This document shows positions 1-9,372 of a stretch of 64,000 bases of DNA, one piece after another; position 1 is the stretch's first letter, and every line of letters starts with the position of its first letter. Origin of the DNA: CAYRJA01 sp964424455. Its GTDB lineage: Bacteria > Bacteroidota > Bacteroidia > Chitinophagales > UBA10324. The stretch spans positions 15,912 through 79,911 of the forward strand of contig CAYRJA010000001.1 of assembly GCA_964424455.1 (NCBI GenBank). Reading direction: 5' to 3'. Below the pieces are notes generated by a model. The model saw only the letters and a program-made list of their open reading frames with translations. It made no database searches and was not told the origin of the DNA. Both the position numbers and the translations under genes were made by a program.

Positions 1-1
1 T

Positions 2-1258
2 ACTTCTGCCAACGCTCAGTTTTCTGTTACCAATGATTCAGTGTATATGGGAGCCGGGTATGCAAAGCAGGTTTATTATAGTCTTGCGAATGATAGCGTT
101 GGAGCCGCTCCCATGCTGACTCCTGAATCGTGGGATTTAGGGTTTATTACCAATATGATGGATGCGGCAATTATCGTGAATCATGCAAAAGGAATTTCAG
201 TTTACAAAGTTCCGAATCAGGATACTGCCGATTGGGCAACATTGGATACAACCGGAATTTATTCGTGGAGTAAATCATATAACAGCGATACAAGTTGGAG
301 AAAAGGCGCTTTTAACATAGACGCAAATCCTAATGACCAGTTTGATTTCGGATGGGGAAAATATGATTTCGGAATGCACGGAGTTGCAGGAGGCGATAAA
401 CTTTACATTCTGCAAACAGGTCCTTCTTCCTATAAGAAAATTAAATTCATTTCTAAAGTAGGTGTAACACCTACAGACACTAACACCGTCTTCTTCCGTA
501 TTGCCAATCTGGATGGATCGGATGATAATTTAGTAAAAGTGAATGGAACACCATATCAGAATAAGAACTTTGTTTATTACAACATCAGCACAAATTCTGT
601 TATTGATATTGAACCTGAAAAAACAAGTTGGGATATTTTGTTCACCCGGTATATTTCCATTCCTGTTCAGACAATGGCTCCTCCTGTTGCAGGAGTGCTC
701 AGTAACATAGGAGTGAAGGTTGCCCAGGCAAGAGGAATAAATATTGATTATACTGGGGGAAATTATGCTGATTCTCTCAGTTCAAATATTTCAACCATTG
801 GTTACGACTGGAAAACTTATGTTTATGCACCTCCTCCGGGTTATTATGCTATTGATGATTCGCTTACCTATTTTATTAAAACAAAAGGCGGCTCAGTTTA
901 CAGATTGAATTTTACCGGTTTTGGCGGCGGAGCAAACGGCAAGTTTGCCTTTGCAAAACAAGAGTTGTTGCTGACATCAGCACTTTCACCATCGGCTAAT
1001 ACAGTCAGCGCAGGAATATTCCCGAATCCTGCTGTAGGTGAGAACCTTACTCTTTTGGTTTCTTCTGAGCAGACTAACGATGCGTTAATTAATGTTTATG
1101 ATTTGTCAGGAAGAAATGTGATAAATCAAAAAGTACAAATGAATAACGGGTTGAACGTAATTCCTGTCAATATCAATAATCTTGTTTCAGGATCATACTT
1201 GGTAAAAGTGTTACAGAACGGAAGTGAAGTGAACCTGAAAATGATAGTAGCAAAGTAA
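2..1258 (+). CDS. HmuY-like T9SS-exported protein (5' truncated)
   Basis: The reading frame is open to the left edge, so the true start lies outside the window. The first visible residues (TSANAQFSV) look like the end of a signal peptide, so only a few codons are probably missing. The body resembles the HmuY haem-binding family: an early KQVYYSL strand, a WDLGF motif and a later SWDILFTRY segment shared with the gene at 3587. The last ~80 residues (from about IFPNPAVGE to LKMIVAK) form a T9SS type A C-terminal sorting domain with the usual YDLSGR and GSYLVKV motifs, so export to the cell surface by type IX secretion is expected. A TonB-dependent receptor follows 79 bp downstream on the same strand, which fits haem or other iron-ligand capture. 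The ligand itself is an inference. Confidence 0.8.
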   Translation, partial: TSANAQFSVTNDSVYMGAGYAKQVYYSLANDSVGAAPMLTPESWDLGFITNMMDAAIIVNHAKGISVYKVPNQDTADWATLDTTGIYSWSKSYNSDTSWRKGAFNIDANPNDQFDFGWGKYDFGMHGVAGGDKLYILQTGPSSYKKIKFISKVGVTPTDTNTVFFRIANLDGSDDNLVKVNGTPYQNKNFVYYNISTNSVIDIEPEKTSWDILFTRYISIPVQTMAPPVAGVLSNIGVKVAQARGINIDYTGGNYADSLSSNISTIGYDWKTYVYAPPPGYYAIDDSLTYFIKTKGGSVYRLNFTGFGGGANGKFAFAKQELLLTSALSPSANTVSAGIFPNPAVGENLTLLVSSEQTNDALINVYDLSGRNVINQKVQMNNGLNVIPVNINNLVSGSYLVKVLQNGSEVNLKMIVAK

Positions 1259-1293
1259 AAAAGTGTCATCCGGGTGAAGGGAGAAGATATCAT

Positions 1294-1318
1294 AAAGGGA
1301 GAGATAGATGCTCCCTTT
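1294..1318 (+). other. Intercistronic hairpin
   Basis: Perfect 8-bp arms (AAAGGGAG and CTCCCTTT) are separated by 9 nt between the HmuY-like gene and the TonB receptor. No T-tract follows, so it is more likely an RNA processing, stability or partial-attenuation structure than a full terminator. Confidence 0.4.
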
Positions 1319-1337
1319 GCCGGACTGACCAATCAGT

Positions 1338-3572
1338 ATGAATAAAATCAGGTATATTTTTTTATGTACCGCTCTTCTTTTTGCGGGTATTCAGGCTCAT
1401 GCACAAAAGCAGAACACGATTACCGTATTATCTGAAGGAGATAAAACACCGCTTGAAAATGTTACAGTCATTATTCAGCCGGTAGAAAAAAGCGCTAAAG
1501 CGACAGTGCTTTTTACGGATAGTAAAGGCGCTGTAACAGTTTCACTTCAATCATCAGCGCATATAAATGCTAAGTTGATTGGTTATAAATCCATCTCACA
1601 AACTATTAAGCAGGGAGAATCATATACCTTTCTTTTACCGAAAGAAAATTATGAACTGAATGAAGTAGTTGTAACAGGTCAGTACAACATCAATACAACG
1701 GACAAATCGGTTTACTCTGTAAAAGTGATTGATGAAAAAGAAATTACAGCAAAAGCAGCCACTTCATTAGATGAACTGTTACAGTCTGAGTTAAATATCC
1801 GCATATCTGAGGATAACCTTCTCGGTTCTTCTGTCAGTATGAACGGCTTGTCAGGTCAGAATGTAAAAATCATGGTGGATGGTGTGCCGGTAATTGGTCG
1901 CGAAAATGGCAGCATTGATATCAGTCAGTTAAACCTGAATGATATTGAACGGGTTGAAATTATTCAGGGACCTATGTCCGTCATGTATGGCACGGATGCC
2001 ATCGGAGGATTAATCAATTTGATAACGAAGCAAACCACAAGACACGGTTTTGAGGGCAATGTGAATCTGAACTACGAAACCATTGGCACTTACAATGCAG
2101 ATGGAAATATCTATTGCAAAAACAAACACCAGCATTTCTCTCTGAGCAGCGGACGCTATTTCTTTGGCGGATTTCCTTCACCTGATTCTTCACGATTTCA
2201 GCAATGGAAACCATGGGAGAAATATTTTGGCTCAGCAGAGTATGGTTTTAAAACCAAATGGATAGACGGACAATTCCGCACCGATTATTATCATCAGCTC
2301 ACTCAGAACAAAGGCGTACCTATTATCAACCCTTATGAAGCGTATGCGTTTGATGATTATTATACAACAGATCGTTTCAGTTTTACTGCGTTGAATAGTA
2401 TTAATCTGAGAAGTCCGGGTGTGCTTCAGTTTACCAACTCGTATTCATTTTACAAACGTATAGCGAACACTTACAATAAGAACTTGGTTGACCTTACTCA
2501 ATTTCAAACTAACGCAGCAGAAAGTCAGGATACTTCTGATTTTGATTTGATATTACTGAGAGGCACTTACAGTAACACTAATCCCGAAAAGGATTTCAGT
2601 TTCCAGACAGGGTATGATATTAATCTGGAAACGGGCAGGGGAGAGAAACTGAAAACCAAATCACAATGCATTTACGATTATGCGCTGTTCGGAAGCATTG
2701 AATTCAAAATGAATAATTTTCTTTTTCGCCCTGGACTTAGAATTGCATACAACTCCCGCTATGGTGAACCATTGATTCCTTCTCTTAATGTTAAATATAA
2801 AGTTACAGAGAAGGTACAACTGCGGGCTTCTTATTCCAGAGGATTTCGCGCACCATCTCTTAAGGAACTGGATTTGTATTTTGTAGATGTAAATCATAAT
2901 ATTCTCGGCAATTCAAATCTGAAAGCCGAACATTCAGACCATTATGATTTTTCAGTCAACTATCAGAATAATTTCAACCGCCAAATGATGAAGTTAGAAT
3001 ACACTCTTTTCTACAACAACATTTCGGATATTATCACATTAGCAATGGTGGACAGCGCTGTGCAACAGTACTCTTATATCAACATTGATAAATACAAAAC
3101 AGCAGGAACGAAAATTGAACTGCAATGGAAAACCGGAAAACTGAATCTGCAATCCGGTTTCTCGTTAACAGGTTTGTATAATTCACTGTCAGAACAATAT
3201 GAAAACATCAGACAGTTTTCCTTTACTCCTGAATTTGTACTCGGCGCTTCTTATAGTTTTGACAAAATAAAATCAACCGCTTCATTGTTTATGAAGCATA
3301 CAGGAGAGACTCCGGGCTTTGCTGTTAATAATGATAAGCAAGTGTATTCTACTATGGTTTCTCCTTACACAACACTGGATATAGTGTTACAGAAATCATT
3401 TTGGACAGATAGAATTAACTTCTCTACGGGTGTAAAAAATCTGTTAGATGTAGTTAATGTAAAGAGTACAGCAGTCGGTAGTGATTTTCACTCATCCAAT
3501 ACCGGCTTTCTCCCGTATGCAATGGGAAGATATTTCTTTTTGAAGATGAACTTTAAAATTTATAAATCTTAA
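1338..3572 (+). CDS. TonB-dependent outer membrane receptor (HmuR-type)
   Basis: This 744-residue outer-membrane receptor should import a bound ligand, probably haem given its neighbours, using TonB energy. It starts with a signal peptide ending near AHAQ (~23). A carboxypeptidase-regulatory-like beta domain follows (~27-100, ending in the KLIGYKS strand). The plug domain (~108-232) contains NEVVVTGQ, VMVDGVPV-like and IEIIQGPMSVMYGTDAIGG motifs. The rest is a 22-strand-type barrel ending in an aromatic strand (YFFLKMNFKIY). It lies between two HmuY-like genes, 14 bp before the second, and is probably co-transcribed with them. Substrate specificity cannot be read from the sequence. Confidence 0.88.
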   Translation: MNKIRYIFLCTALLFAGIQAHAQKQNTITVLSEGDKTPLENVTVIIQPVEKSAKATVLFTDSKGAVTVSLQSSAHINAKLIGYKSISQTIKQGESYTFLLPKENYELNEVVVTGQYNINTTDKSVYSVKVIDEKEITAKAATSLDELLQSELNIRISEDNLLGSSVSMNGLSGQNVKIMVDGVPVIGRENGSIDISQLNLNDIERVEIIQGPMSVMYGTDAIGGLINLITKQTTRHGFEGNVNLNYETIGTYNADGNIYCKNKHQHFSLSSGRYFFGGFPSPDSSRFQQWKPWEKYFGSAEYGFKTKWIDGQFRTDYYHQLTQNKGVPIINPYEAYAFDDYYTTDRFSFTALNSINLRSPGVLQFTNSYSFYKRIANTYNKNLVDLTQFQTNAAESQDTSDFDLILLRGTYSNTNPEKDFSFQTGYDINLETGRGEKLKTKSQCIYDYALFGSIEFKMNNFLFRPGLRIAYNSRYGEPLIPSLNVKYKVTEKVQLRASYSRGFRAPSLKELDLYFVDVNHNILGNSNLKAEHSDHYDFSVNYQNNFNRQMMKLEYTLFYNNISDIITLAMVDSAVQQYSYINIDKYKTAGTKIELQWKTGKLNLQSGFSLTGLYNSLSEQYENIRQFSFTPEFVLGASYSFDKIKSTASLFMKHTGETPGFAVNNDKQVYSTMVSPYTTLDIVLQKSFWTDRINFSTGVKNLLDVVNVKSTAVGSDFHSSNTGFLPYAMGRYFFLKMNFKIYKS

Positions 3573-3586
3573 AGCTGATTTATAAC

Positions 3587-4630
3587 ATGAAGAAGTCTTG
3601 GGTAATAATAAACTATGTAAGTATTGCAATAATACTAACTGTAACACTTCTCCTTTCTTCCTGCTTTAAAAAGGATAAACCTGTTACTCTGCCGCCCCGT
3701 GGCGAATCACAGATGGCTCAAATTCCACTCGGTTCTTCTTACACCAATCAGGTTTACTTTCAGTTTAAAACCGGAAATACTTTTACCAGCGAATACAGAA
3801 AATGGGATTTGGCATTTGAGTCTTCTGAAAACGGATATCACATCTGGCTGAACGGCGGAAATATGGAGCTGGCGGCATTTCTCAGCTCTTCTATAGTCAT
3901 TGAAGATATTACAAGTGTTACAGGCGCTACATGGAAATGGGATGCACCAAGCTGGAATCAGGATTCCACAGCAATAGGAAAGTGGATTGATTTTCGTACA
4001 GTATCAGACAGCGCATCAGGAATATATGCTATAGACAGAGGAAGAACGGATATATCTTCAGCAGATAAAATATGGAAGATACAGTTCATTTCGGTTGATG
4101 AACATTCCTATACTTTCAGATATGGACGCATAGGAAAAGGCGCACAACTTTATACTAAAAGGATTGCCAAAGATCCTACCCGCAACTATGTTCTATTCTC
4201 ATTTGATGATGAAGGAAAAGTGGTGGAACAGAGTCCGGAAAAATCGGATTGGGATATGTTGTTTACCCGTTACAGATATATCTTTTATGATAATCTTCCG
4301 CCGGGATATTTCCCACCGTTTCTTTATCCGGTAGAAGGAGTGCTTATCAATCCGGAAAACACTGCTGTGGCAAGAGATTCGGCAAAGTCTTTTACAGAGA
4401 TAGATTATGCGTACGCAAAAGGGCTGAATTATAAAACCAGCCGCGATATGATTGGATTCGAATGGAAAAGCATCAACCTGTCTGCGCCACTGTTACACTA
4501 CAATGTGAAATCTTATCTTACCTACATTCTAAGAGATCAGCGAGGTTATTATTGGAAGCTTCGCTTTCTTGACTTCTATAATGAGCAAGGAGAAAAGGGC
4601 TATCCTAAATTTGAGTATCAGCAACTGTAA
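3587..4630 (+). CDS. HmuY family lipoprotein
   Basis: A 347-residue lipoprotein with a type II signal peptide and lipobox LLSSC (Cys26). The mature part resembles the HmuY haem-capture family: TNQVYFQF, a KWDLAFE motif and a later SDWDMLFTRY segment. It is homologous to the protein at the left window edge but has no T9SS sorting domain, so it is anchored by lipid instead. It follows the TonB receptor by 14 bp, as expected for a receptor partner. The stop codon sits inside one copy of the enriched CTGTAACAG word. Haem as ligand is inferred from family and operon. Confidence 0.78.
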   Translation: MKKSWVIINYVSIAIILTVTLLLSSCFKKDKPVTLPPRGESQMAQIPLGSSYTNQVYFQFKTGNTFTSEYRKWDLAFESSENGYHIWLNGGNMELAAFLSSSIVIEDITSVTGATWKWDAPSWNQDSTAIGKWIDFRTVSDSASGIYAIDRGRTDISSADKIWKIQFISVDEHSYTFRYGRIGKGAQLYTKRIAKDPTRNYVLFSFDDEGKVVEQSPEKSDWDMLFTRYRYIFYDNLPPGYFPPFLYPVEGVLINPENTAVARDSAKSFTEIDYAYAKGLNYKTSRDMIGFEWKSINLSAPLLHYNVKSYLTYILRDQRGYYWKLRFLDFYNEQGEKGYPKFEYQQL

Positions 4631-4657
4631 CAGGCAGATAAGTCAACTTCTGATTGC

Positions 4658-5497
4658 TTAATGAGAATGATATTTGACTAATCCTTCAATCGGAGATTGA
4701 ATCATTGTACCTGCTTTCATCCCGTATTTCTCAGCAAGAGCTGTAACAGTTTCTTTAAAAACAAAACCAATACTTCCTACACAGTTGAAAGTATATTGTT
4801 TGTAGTCCGGATAGTGGCTTACAATATTCCGGAAGAAATCATTGAACGCTCCTGTAACAATATCATGAATGAATGGATGCTCTTTGTTCTCTCCCGCAAA
4901 AGGGGCGAAGCTTGCACAATACCTGTTGGGAAGGGGAGAGAAATATATCTTCTTCAGAATTTCATCTTTACTAAATGGAAATTTCTGTTTGAATTTTTCA
5001 TCCAACTCTTTCGGAAAGTAGCCGCGCAAATAATTCCGTAACAACAACCTTCCTATATATGCACCGCTGCCTTCATCGCCAAGATGATGACCAAGCGAAT
5101 CAATACACAAGACAATATTGTTTCCATCATAAATAGCAGTATTACAGCCGGTGCCGAGAATGGCGGCAAATCCTGCGTTTCTCCCAAGCAGTGCACGACA
5201 GGATGCCAGCAAATCATGTCCGATAAAAACACTTACATTCGGAAAACAAGTGTTTAATGCATCACGGATAACCTGAATATTTTCTGAAGTGGAAACACCG
5301 GCGCCATAGAAAAATATTTCTGTTACAGTTGATGCCTGTATGTGTGGCAGCAAATGGAGTCGGATAGATTCCACTATTTGCTGTGTGTTCAAATAATAGG
5401 GATTATATCCTTCCGTGTCGTTTCTTGTGAAGGAACCATCAGCATTCACCAGCACCCAGGCGGTTTTGGTAGAACCGGAATCTGCAATCAATTTCAT
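4658..5497 (-). CDS. N-acetylglucosamine kinase-like BadF/BadG/BcrA family ATPase
   Basis: A 279-residue member of the ASKHA sugar-kinase fold. The phosphate-1 loop DSGSTKTAW is at residues 6-14. A second glycine-rich loop, AAILGTGCN, lies at ~111-119 and the HHLGDEGSGAYIG segment at ~140. In Bacteroidota these proteins are usually called N-acetylglucosamine or glucosamine kinases and act in cytoplasmic amino-sugar recycling. The ATG at 5497 gives the full N-terminal phosphate loop. It converges with the HmuY gene and is divergent from the T9SS protein at 5599. The exact substrate is inferred from the family. Confidence 0.78.
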   Translation of the reverse strand: MKLIADSGSTKTAWVLVNADGSFTRNDTEGYNPYYLNTQQIVESIRLHLLPHIQASTVTEIFFYGAGVSTSENIQVIRDALNTCFPNVSVFIGHDLLASCRALLGRNAGFAAILGTGCNTAIYDGNNIVLCIDSLGHHLGDEGSGAYIGRLLLRNYLRGYFPKELDEKFKQKFPFSKDEILKKIYFSPLPNRYCASFAPFAGENKEHPFIHDIVTGAFNDFFRNIVSHYPDYKQYTFNCVGSIGFVFKETVTALAEKYGMKAGTMIQSPIEGLVKYHSH

Positions 5498-5564
5498 GGG
5501 GATAAAAATAGAAATGTATATCCAAACAGTGTGAATGGAGATTTCTTTTAAGAGTTATGTGTAT

Positions 5565-5572
5565 TACATTCG
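5565..5572 (+). promoter_or_regulatory. Promoter -7 element (TACATTCG)
   Basis: A TAnnTTyG element lies 26 bp before the ATG of the PKD/T9SS gene. It matches the Bacteroidota -7 consensus TAnnTTTG at seven of eight positions. No clear -33 element was seen. Confidence 0.4.
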
Positions 5573-5598
5573 CATCATCCATAAAAAACAACTAAATC

Positions 5599-7299
5599 AT
5601 GAACCCAACCTCTGCAAGAATTAGCTGGAAGAGTTTTTTCCTCCCTTTTATTTTTCTTTCACTCATTCATTTCTCATCTCGTGCTCAGACTGTTTTTTGG
5701 AGTGATAATTTTGATGCACCGGCAGGAGGAACAAACAATAATAATGCAGGTGCAGGATGGACAGTAGGTGGACCGATAGATTATGATGATGAGGGAGAAA
5801 GTGCATACGGATTTCCAATTGGAATTATTAATCTTTGGAAAACAGGAAACACTTCCGGCTGCTCATCAGGCAATAAACTGTTTGTCGGTAATAATTTTGC
5901 TAATACCAATTCTTATGTTTCAGATAATATCTCGGATATCTATGCTCTATCACCCAATATTTCCACTGTGGGTGTTACAGGTATGACTTTGAAATTTTCA
6001 TGGCGATGCAATGGCGAGACAACAGATTTTGGTGAAGTAGGATATAGCAAAGATGGAGGAACCACATGGACCTGGTTACCGAAACATTATGTAAACCAGT
6101 CTGCATGTACAACGGAAACATTAACTATTCCTGCAACTTATGAAGGTCTTTCTAATTTTAAAATAGGTTTTGGTTTTCATTCTCATGCAACAAGTTGCAG
6201 CACTTGCGATCCGCCGTTTAATATTGACAATATTGAAATTACTTGTAACACTTGTCCGGGCGCTTCGTGTTCGGCTCCTATAGCCAGCGCCGGAAATGCA
6301 GCTTCTGTTTGTACAGGTGGAAGCACTACCATTGGTGGTTCGCCTACTGCCAGCGGAGGTAGTGGAGGAGCATATACCTATTCATGGCAGCCGGCAACCG
6401 GATTGAATAATCCTTCAATAGCTAATCCATCGGCAAGTCCTTTGGTGAATACCACTTATACTGTAACAGTTTCAACCGGCTCCGGTTGTTCGGCAACAAG
6501 CAGCGTAGTAGTAACAGTGGGAGGAACAGCACAGGCAGGCACTGTTACAGCCGGCAGAGATACAGTATGCAGCGGAACAGTGGCTTCATTAAATGTTACA
6601 GGAAATTCAAATCCGATTCAGTGGCAATCTTCAACGGATGGCAGCAACTTCACGGATATTTCCGGATCAACGGATGCCAATTGTTTGCAGGTTATCAACC
6701 AGACTACATGGTACAGAGTAGTTGCAGGAAGTGGTAATTGCACTGCTACTACTAACCCATACAAAATAACATCAGCAGAGTCGCCGGTAGCTTCGTTTTA
6801 TGTAAAATCACATACAGGAAATCAAATTACTTTTAGCTCTGACAGCAGTATAGGTGCGACAGCGTATAATTGGAACTTTGGGGATACACCTAATCCCGGT
6901 GAAGTGCAATCTACCAGCGCTAATCCGGTTCATACTTATGATTCAGTAAAAACTTATCATGTATGCCTTACAGTGTTGAACGGCTCCAACTGTTCATTTA
7001 CTATTTGTAAGGATATCAGTACTGCAGTGGGCATCCGAACTGTAACATCAGACAGTGAATGGAAAGTTTATCCTGTTCCATTCAGTGATAACCTGATTAT
7101 TATGAGAGAGAAATACAGCGCTCCCGCTTATGAAATTGAAATTTATGATTTACCGGGACGAATGGTATTCAGCAGGAATTATCTGAATACCGGAAACGAC
7201 TCATACATAATTGATTTAATGGGATTGCCTTCGGGAATGTATTATGTGAAAATAAAAACCGGAGATTCAAACATAATCATGCCGATTATTAAACAGTAA
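5599..7299 (+). CDS. Secreted PKD-domain protein with T9SS sorting domain
   Basis: A 566-residue extracellular protein. The signal peptide ends near SSRAQ (~30). The first ~215 residues look like a carbohydrate-binding/MAM-type beta-sandwich (TLKFSWRCNGE, VGYSKDGG) and end in a Cys-rich stretch (CNTCPGASCSAP). Ig-like repeats follow, rich in Ser, Thr and Gly. A PKD domain is at ~395-475 (YNWNFGD, HTYDSVKTYHVCLTV). The C-terminal ~80 residues are a T9SS type A sorting domain (VYPVPFSDNL, YDLPGRMV, GMYYVKI). It probably works at the cell surface in adhesion or polymer binding. No catalytic domain was recognised. A strong hairpin terminator follows. Confidence 0.82.
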   Translation: MNPTSARISWKSFFLPFIFLSLIHFSSRAQTVFWSDNFDAPAGGTNNNNAGAGWTVGGPIDYDDEGESAYGFPIGIINLWKTGNTSGCSSGNKLFVGNNFANTNSYVSDNISDIYALSPNISTVGVTGMTLKFSWRCNGETTDFGEVGYSKDGGTTWTWLPKHYVNQSACTTETLTIPATYEGLSNFKIGFGFHSHATSCSTCDPPFNIDNIEITCNTCPGASCSAPIASAGNAASVCTGGSTTIGGSPTASGGSGGAYTYSWQPATGLNNPSIANPSASPLVNTTYTVTVSTGSGCSATSSVVVTVGGTAQAGTVTAGRDTVCSGTVASLNVTGNSNPIQWQSSTDGSNFTDISGSTDANCLQVINQTTWYRVVAGSGNCTATTNPYKITSAESPVASFYVKSHTGNQITFSSDSSIGATAYNWNFGDTPNPGEVQSTSANPVHTYDSVKTYHVCLTVLNGSNCSFTICKDISTAVGIRTVTSDSEWKVYPVPFSDNLIIMREKYSAPAYEIEIYDLPGRMVFSRNYLNTGNDSYIIDLMGLPSGMYYVKIKTGDSNIIMPIIKQ

Positions 7300-7316
7300 T
7301 AGTTTAAAATTGAATC

Positions 7317-7350
7317 ATGAGAAACGCTCCGTTAACGGAGCGTTTCTCAT
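7317..7350 (+). terminator. Perfect palindromic terminator
   Basis: A 34-bp perfect palindrome with a TTAA centre lies 17 bp after the stop of the PKD/T9SS gene. The stem is about 15 bp and GC-rich in the middle (CGCTCCG/CGGAGCG), followed by ATTTTGTT. It probably ends transcription before pyruvate kinase. Confidence 0.8.
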
Positions 7351-7413
7351 TTTGTTAATATCCATTTCTCAGCTAAACAGGCGGATTATTAAATTGCACC
7401 TGAAAAACAGTTT

Positions 7414-8841
7414 ATGCAAAGAATCACCCGTACGAAAACTATAGCTACAGTCGGACCTGCTTCATCGGATAAGCAGATGCTTGAAAAACTTATTCGTGCA
7501 GGGGTAAATACCTTCCGGCTGAATTTTTCTCATGCGAATCATTCTGCACACAGAAAAGTGATAGCAGCCGTTCAGGAGTTAAATAAAGAACTGGGAACGC
7601 ATGTAGGTATTCTTGCTGATTTGCAGGGACCAAAAATCAGAATAGGAGAAGTACAGAACAATGGTGTTAAGCTAACCTCCGGAAAAACTGTAACACTTAC
7701 GACTAAAGAATCGGTTTCCACTTCTTCCCATATTTTTGTCAACTTCAGCAAGTTTGCTTCAGATGTAAAGCAGGGCGATCAGATTCTGATTGATGACGGG
7801 CAGATGGAATTGAAAGTAATTTCTACCAATAAAAAAGATACAGTAAAAGCAAAAGTCATTCAGGGTGGAATGTTGCTTTCCAGAAAAGGGATTAACCTGC
7901 CGGATAGCAATGTTTCTGTTCATTCGCTTACCAAAAAAGATTTGAATGATCTGAAATTTATTCTTACCCAGCCCGTAAACTGGATTGCACTTTCATTTGT
8001 CCGTTCGGCAAAAGATATTCTTCATCTCAAAAAAAATATACATAGAGCAGGAAAGAAAATGAAAGTAATTGCCAAAATTGAAAAACCGCAGGCAGTAAAA
8101 AATATTGATGAAATCATAGAAGCGAGTGATGCCGTGATGATTGCCCGCGGAGATTTAGGAGTGGAAATGCCACAGCAGGAAGTTCCGCTGATTCAAAAAA
8201 ATATTATTTCAAAATGTATTGCAGCAACACGCCCGGTCATTATTGCCACACAGATGATGCAGAGCATGATTGATAATCCACGACCTACCCGCGCCGAAAT
8301 TACAGATGTGGCAAACGGAATTCTGGATGGCGCCGACTGTCTGATGCTCAGCGCTGAAACTGCCACAGGGAAATTTCCGGTAAAGGTGATTGAAACCATC
8401 AAAGACATTGCAATTAATGTAGAACGTCAATCTTCACTGTATAACCGGAAAGTGGTTGCTAAACTCCATAATGCTACCTTCTTAAAAGATGCCATTTGCC
8501 TGAGTGCAAGCCAAACGGCTGCGGATGTTCATGCAAGCGCCATCATCAGTATGACAAGAAGCGGCTACACCGGATTTGTTATCAGTAGTTACAGACCGGA
8601 GGCAAAAATTCTTGTTTTCATGGAAGATAAAATGCTATTAAGCACTATGAGTATCTGCTGGGGAGTGGAAACCTTTTATTATCACAAGTTCGGTTCAACC
8701 GGTACAACTATAGAAGATGTAAAAAAAATAGCGCTGAAAATGGGACGGATAAAAAGAGGAGATATTGTCATTAACACAGCCAGTACACCGCATCACTGGA
8801 AAGGCACTACCAATATGTTGAAGATTAGCGAGGTGGCATAA
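7414..8841 (+). CDS. pyk: Pyruvate kinase
   Basis: A cytoplasmic glycolytic enzyme that converts phosphoenolpyruvate and ADP to pyruvate and ATP (EC 2.7.1.40). Its 475 residues match the usual bacterial length. Visible family motifs are TKTIATVGPAS at the N-terminus, RLNFSHA (~36), ILADLQGPKIR (~67), the active-site VIAKIEKP segment with the catalytic Lys near residue 221, MIARGDLGVE (~245) and the ATQMMQSM helix (~287). The C-terminal effector domain is present and unbroken. The ATG at 7414 gives the conserved N-terminus; TAAATTGC at 7388 may be a degenerate -7 element. The gene is monocistronic between a terminator and convergent gtrA. Confidence 0.95.
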   Translation: MQRITRTKTIATVGPASSDKQMLEKLIRAGVNTFRLNFSHANHSAHRKVIAAVQELNKELGTHVGILADLQGPKIRIGEVQNNGVKLTSGKTVTLTTKESVSTSSHIFVNFSKFASDVKQGDQILIDDGQMELKVISTNKKDTVKAKVIQGGMLLSRKGINLPDSNVSVHSLTKKDLNDLKFILTQPVNWIALSFVRSAKDILHLKKNIHRAGKKMKVIAKIEKPQAVKNIDEIIEASDAVMIARGDLGVEMPQQEVPLIQKNIISKCIAATRPVIIATQMMQSMIDNPRPTRAEITDVANGILDGADCLMLSAETATGKFPVKVIETIKDIAINVERQSSLYNRKVVAKLHNATFLKDAICLSASQTAADVHASAIISMTRSGYTGFVISSYRPEAKILVFMEDKMLLSTMSICWGVETFYYHKFGSTGTTIEDVKKIALKMGRIKRGDIVINTASTPHHWKGTTNMLKISEVA

Positions 8842-8842
8842 T

Positions 8843-9316
8843 TCAATTAACTGCTTCCTCTTCTTCCATCTCTGCACCATTCACTTTGAAAGTGAAAAAC
8901 CTGTGAGAAAAAAAACTAATGATGGCAATAGAAACTGATGCAAAGGCACGGGCAATAGTCGGAAACCAGTGAAATTGCCGGATTAATATTCTCATCAAAA
9001 AATAGTTGAGTACAAAAACCATAAATGCCACCAATAAGAACCGTATAAACTGATGGTGACCTTTTAAATCTGATTCGGTAAACACAAAATACTTGGTCAG
9101 CAGGAAACTGGTTATTAATCCACAACTGAAGGAAAGCATCAGCGATGCAGTAGGCGCTGTCAGTACATAACTTTCATATATTGGAATGTCCACCTTTTTG
9201 AATAAAAAATTAAAGGCGACGAAATAAATACCAACGTCAACAAGAGTTGCTGTAACACCTGAGAAGAAGTACCGGACTACTTTTAATTCAAGCAAAGTTT
9301 TAACTAATTCCAACAT
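8843..9316 (-). CDS. GtrA family membrane protein
   Basis: A small integral membrane protein of the GtrA/DPMS flippase-like family with about four transmembrane helices (VVRYFFSGVTATLVDVGIYF at the start, then LMLSFSCGLI, FLLVAFMVFVLNYFL and ASVSIAIISFFSH). Family members take part in moving or assembling lipid-linked sugars for surface polysaccharides. A longer frame begins at a TTG at 9352, but the ATG at 9316 (MLELVKTL) gives the normal family N-terminus, so I chose that. It ends one base after the pyruvate kinase stop, convergent to it, and lies downstream of ruvB on the same strand. Confidence 0.8.
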   Translation of the reverse strand: MLELVKTLLELKVVRYFFSGVTATLVDVGIYFVAFNFLFKKVDIPIYESYVLTAPTASLMLSFSCGLITSFLLTKYFVFTESDLKGHHQFIRFLLVAFMVFVLNYFLMRILIRQFHWFPTIARAFASVSIAIISFFSHRFFTFKVNGAEMEEEEAVN

Positions 9317-9372
9317 GAGGAAGCGAAAATATGAAAAAGGTAAACTCAGCAATAAGCAGAATAAAAAATATG

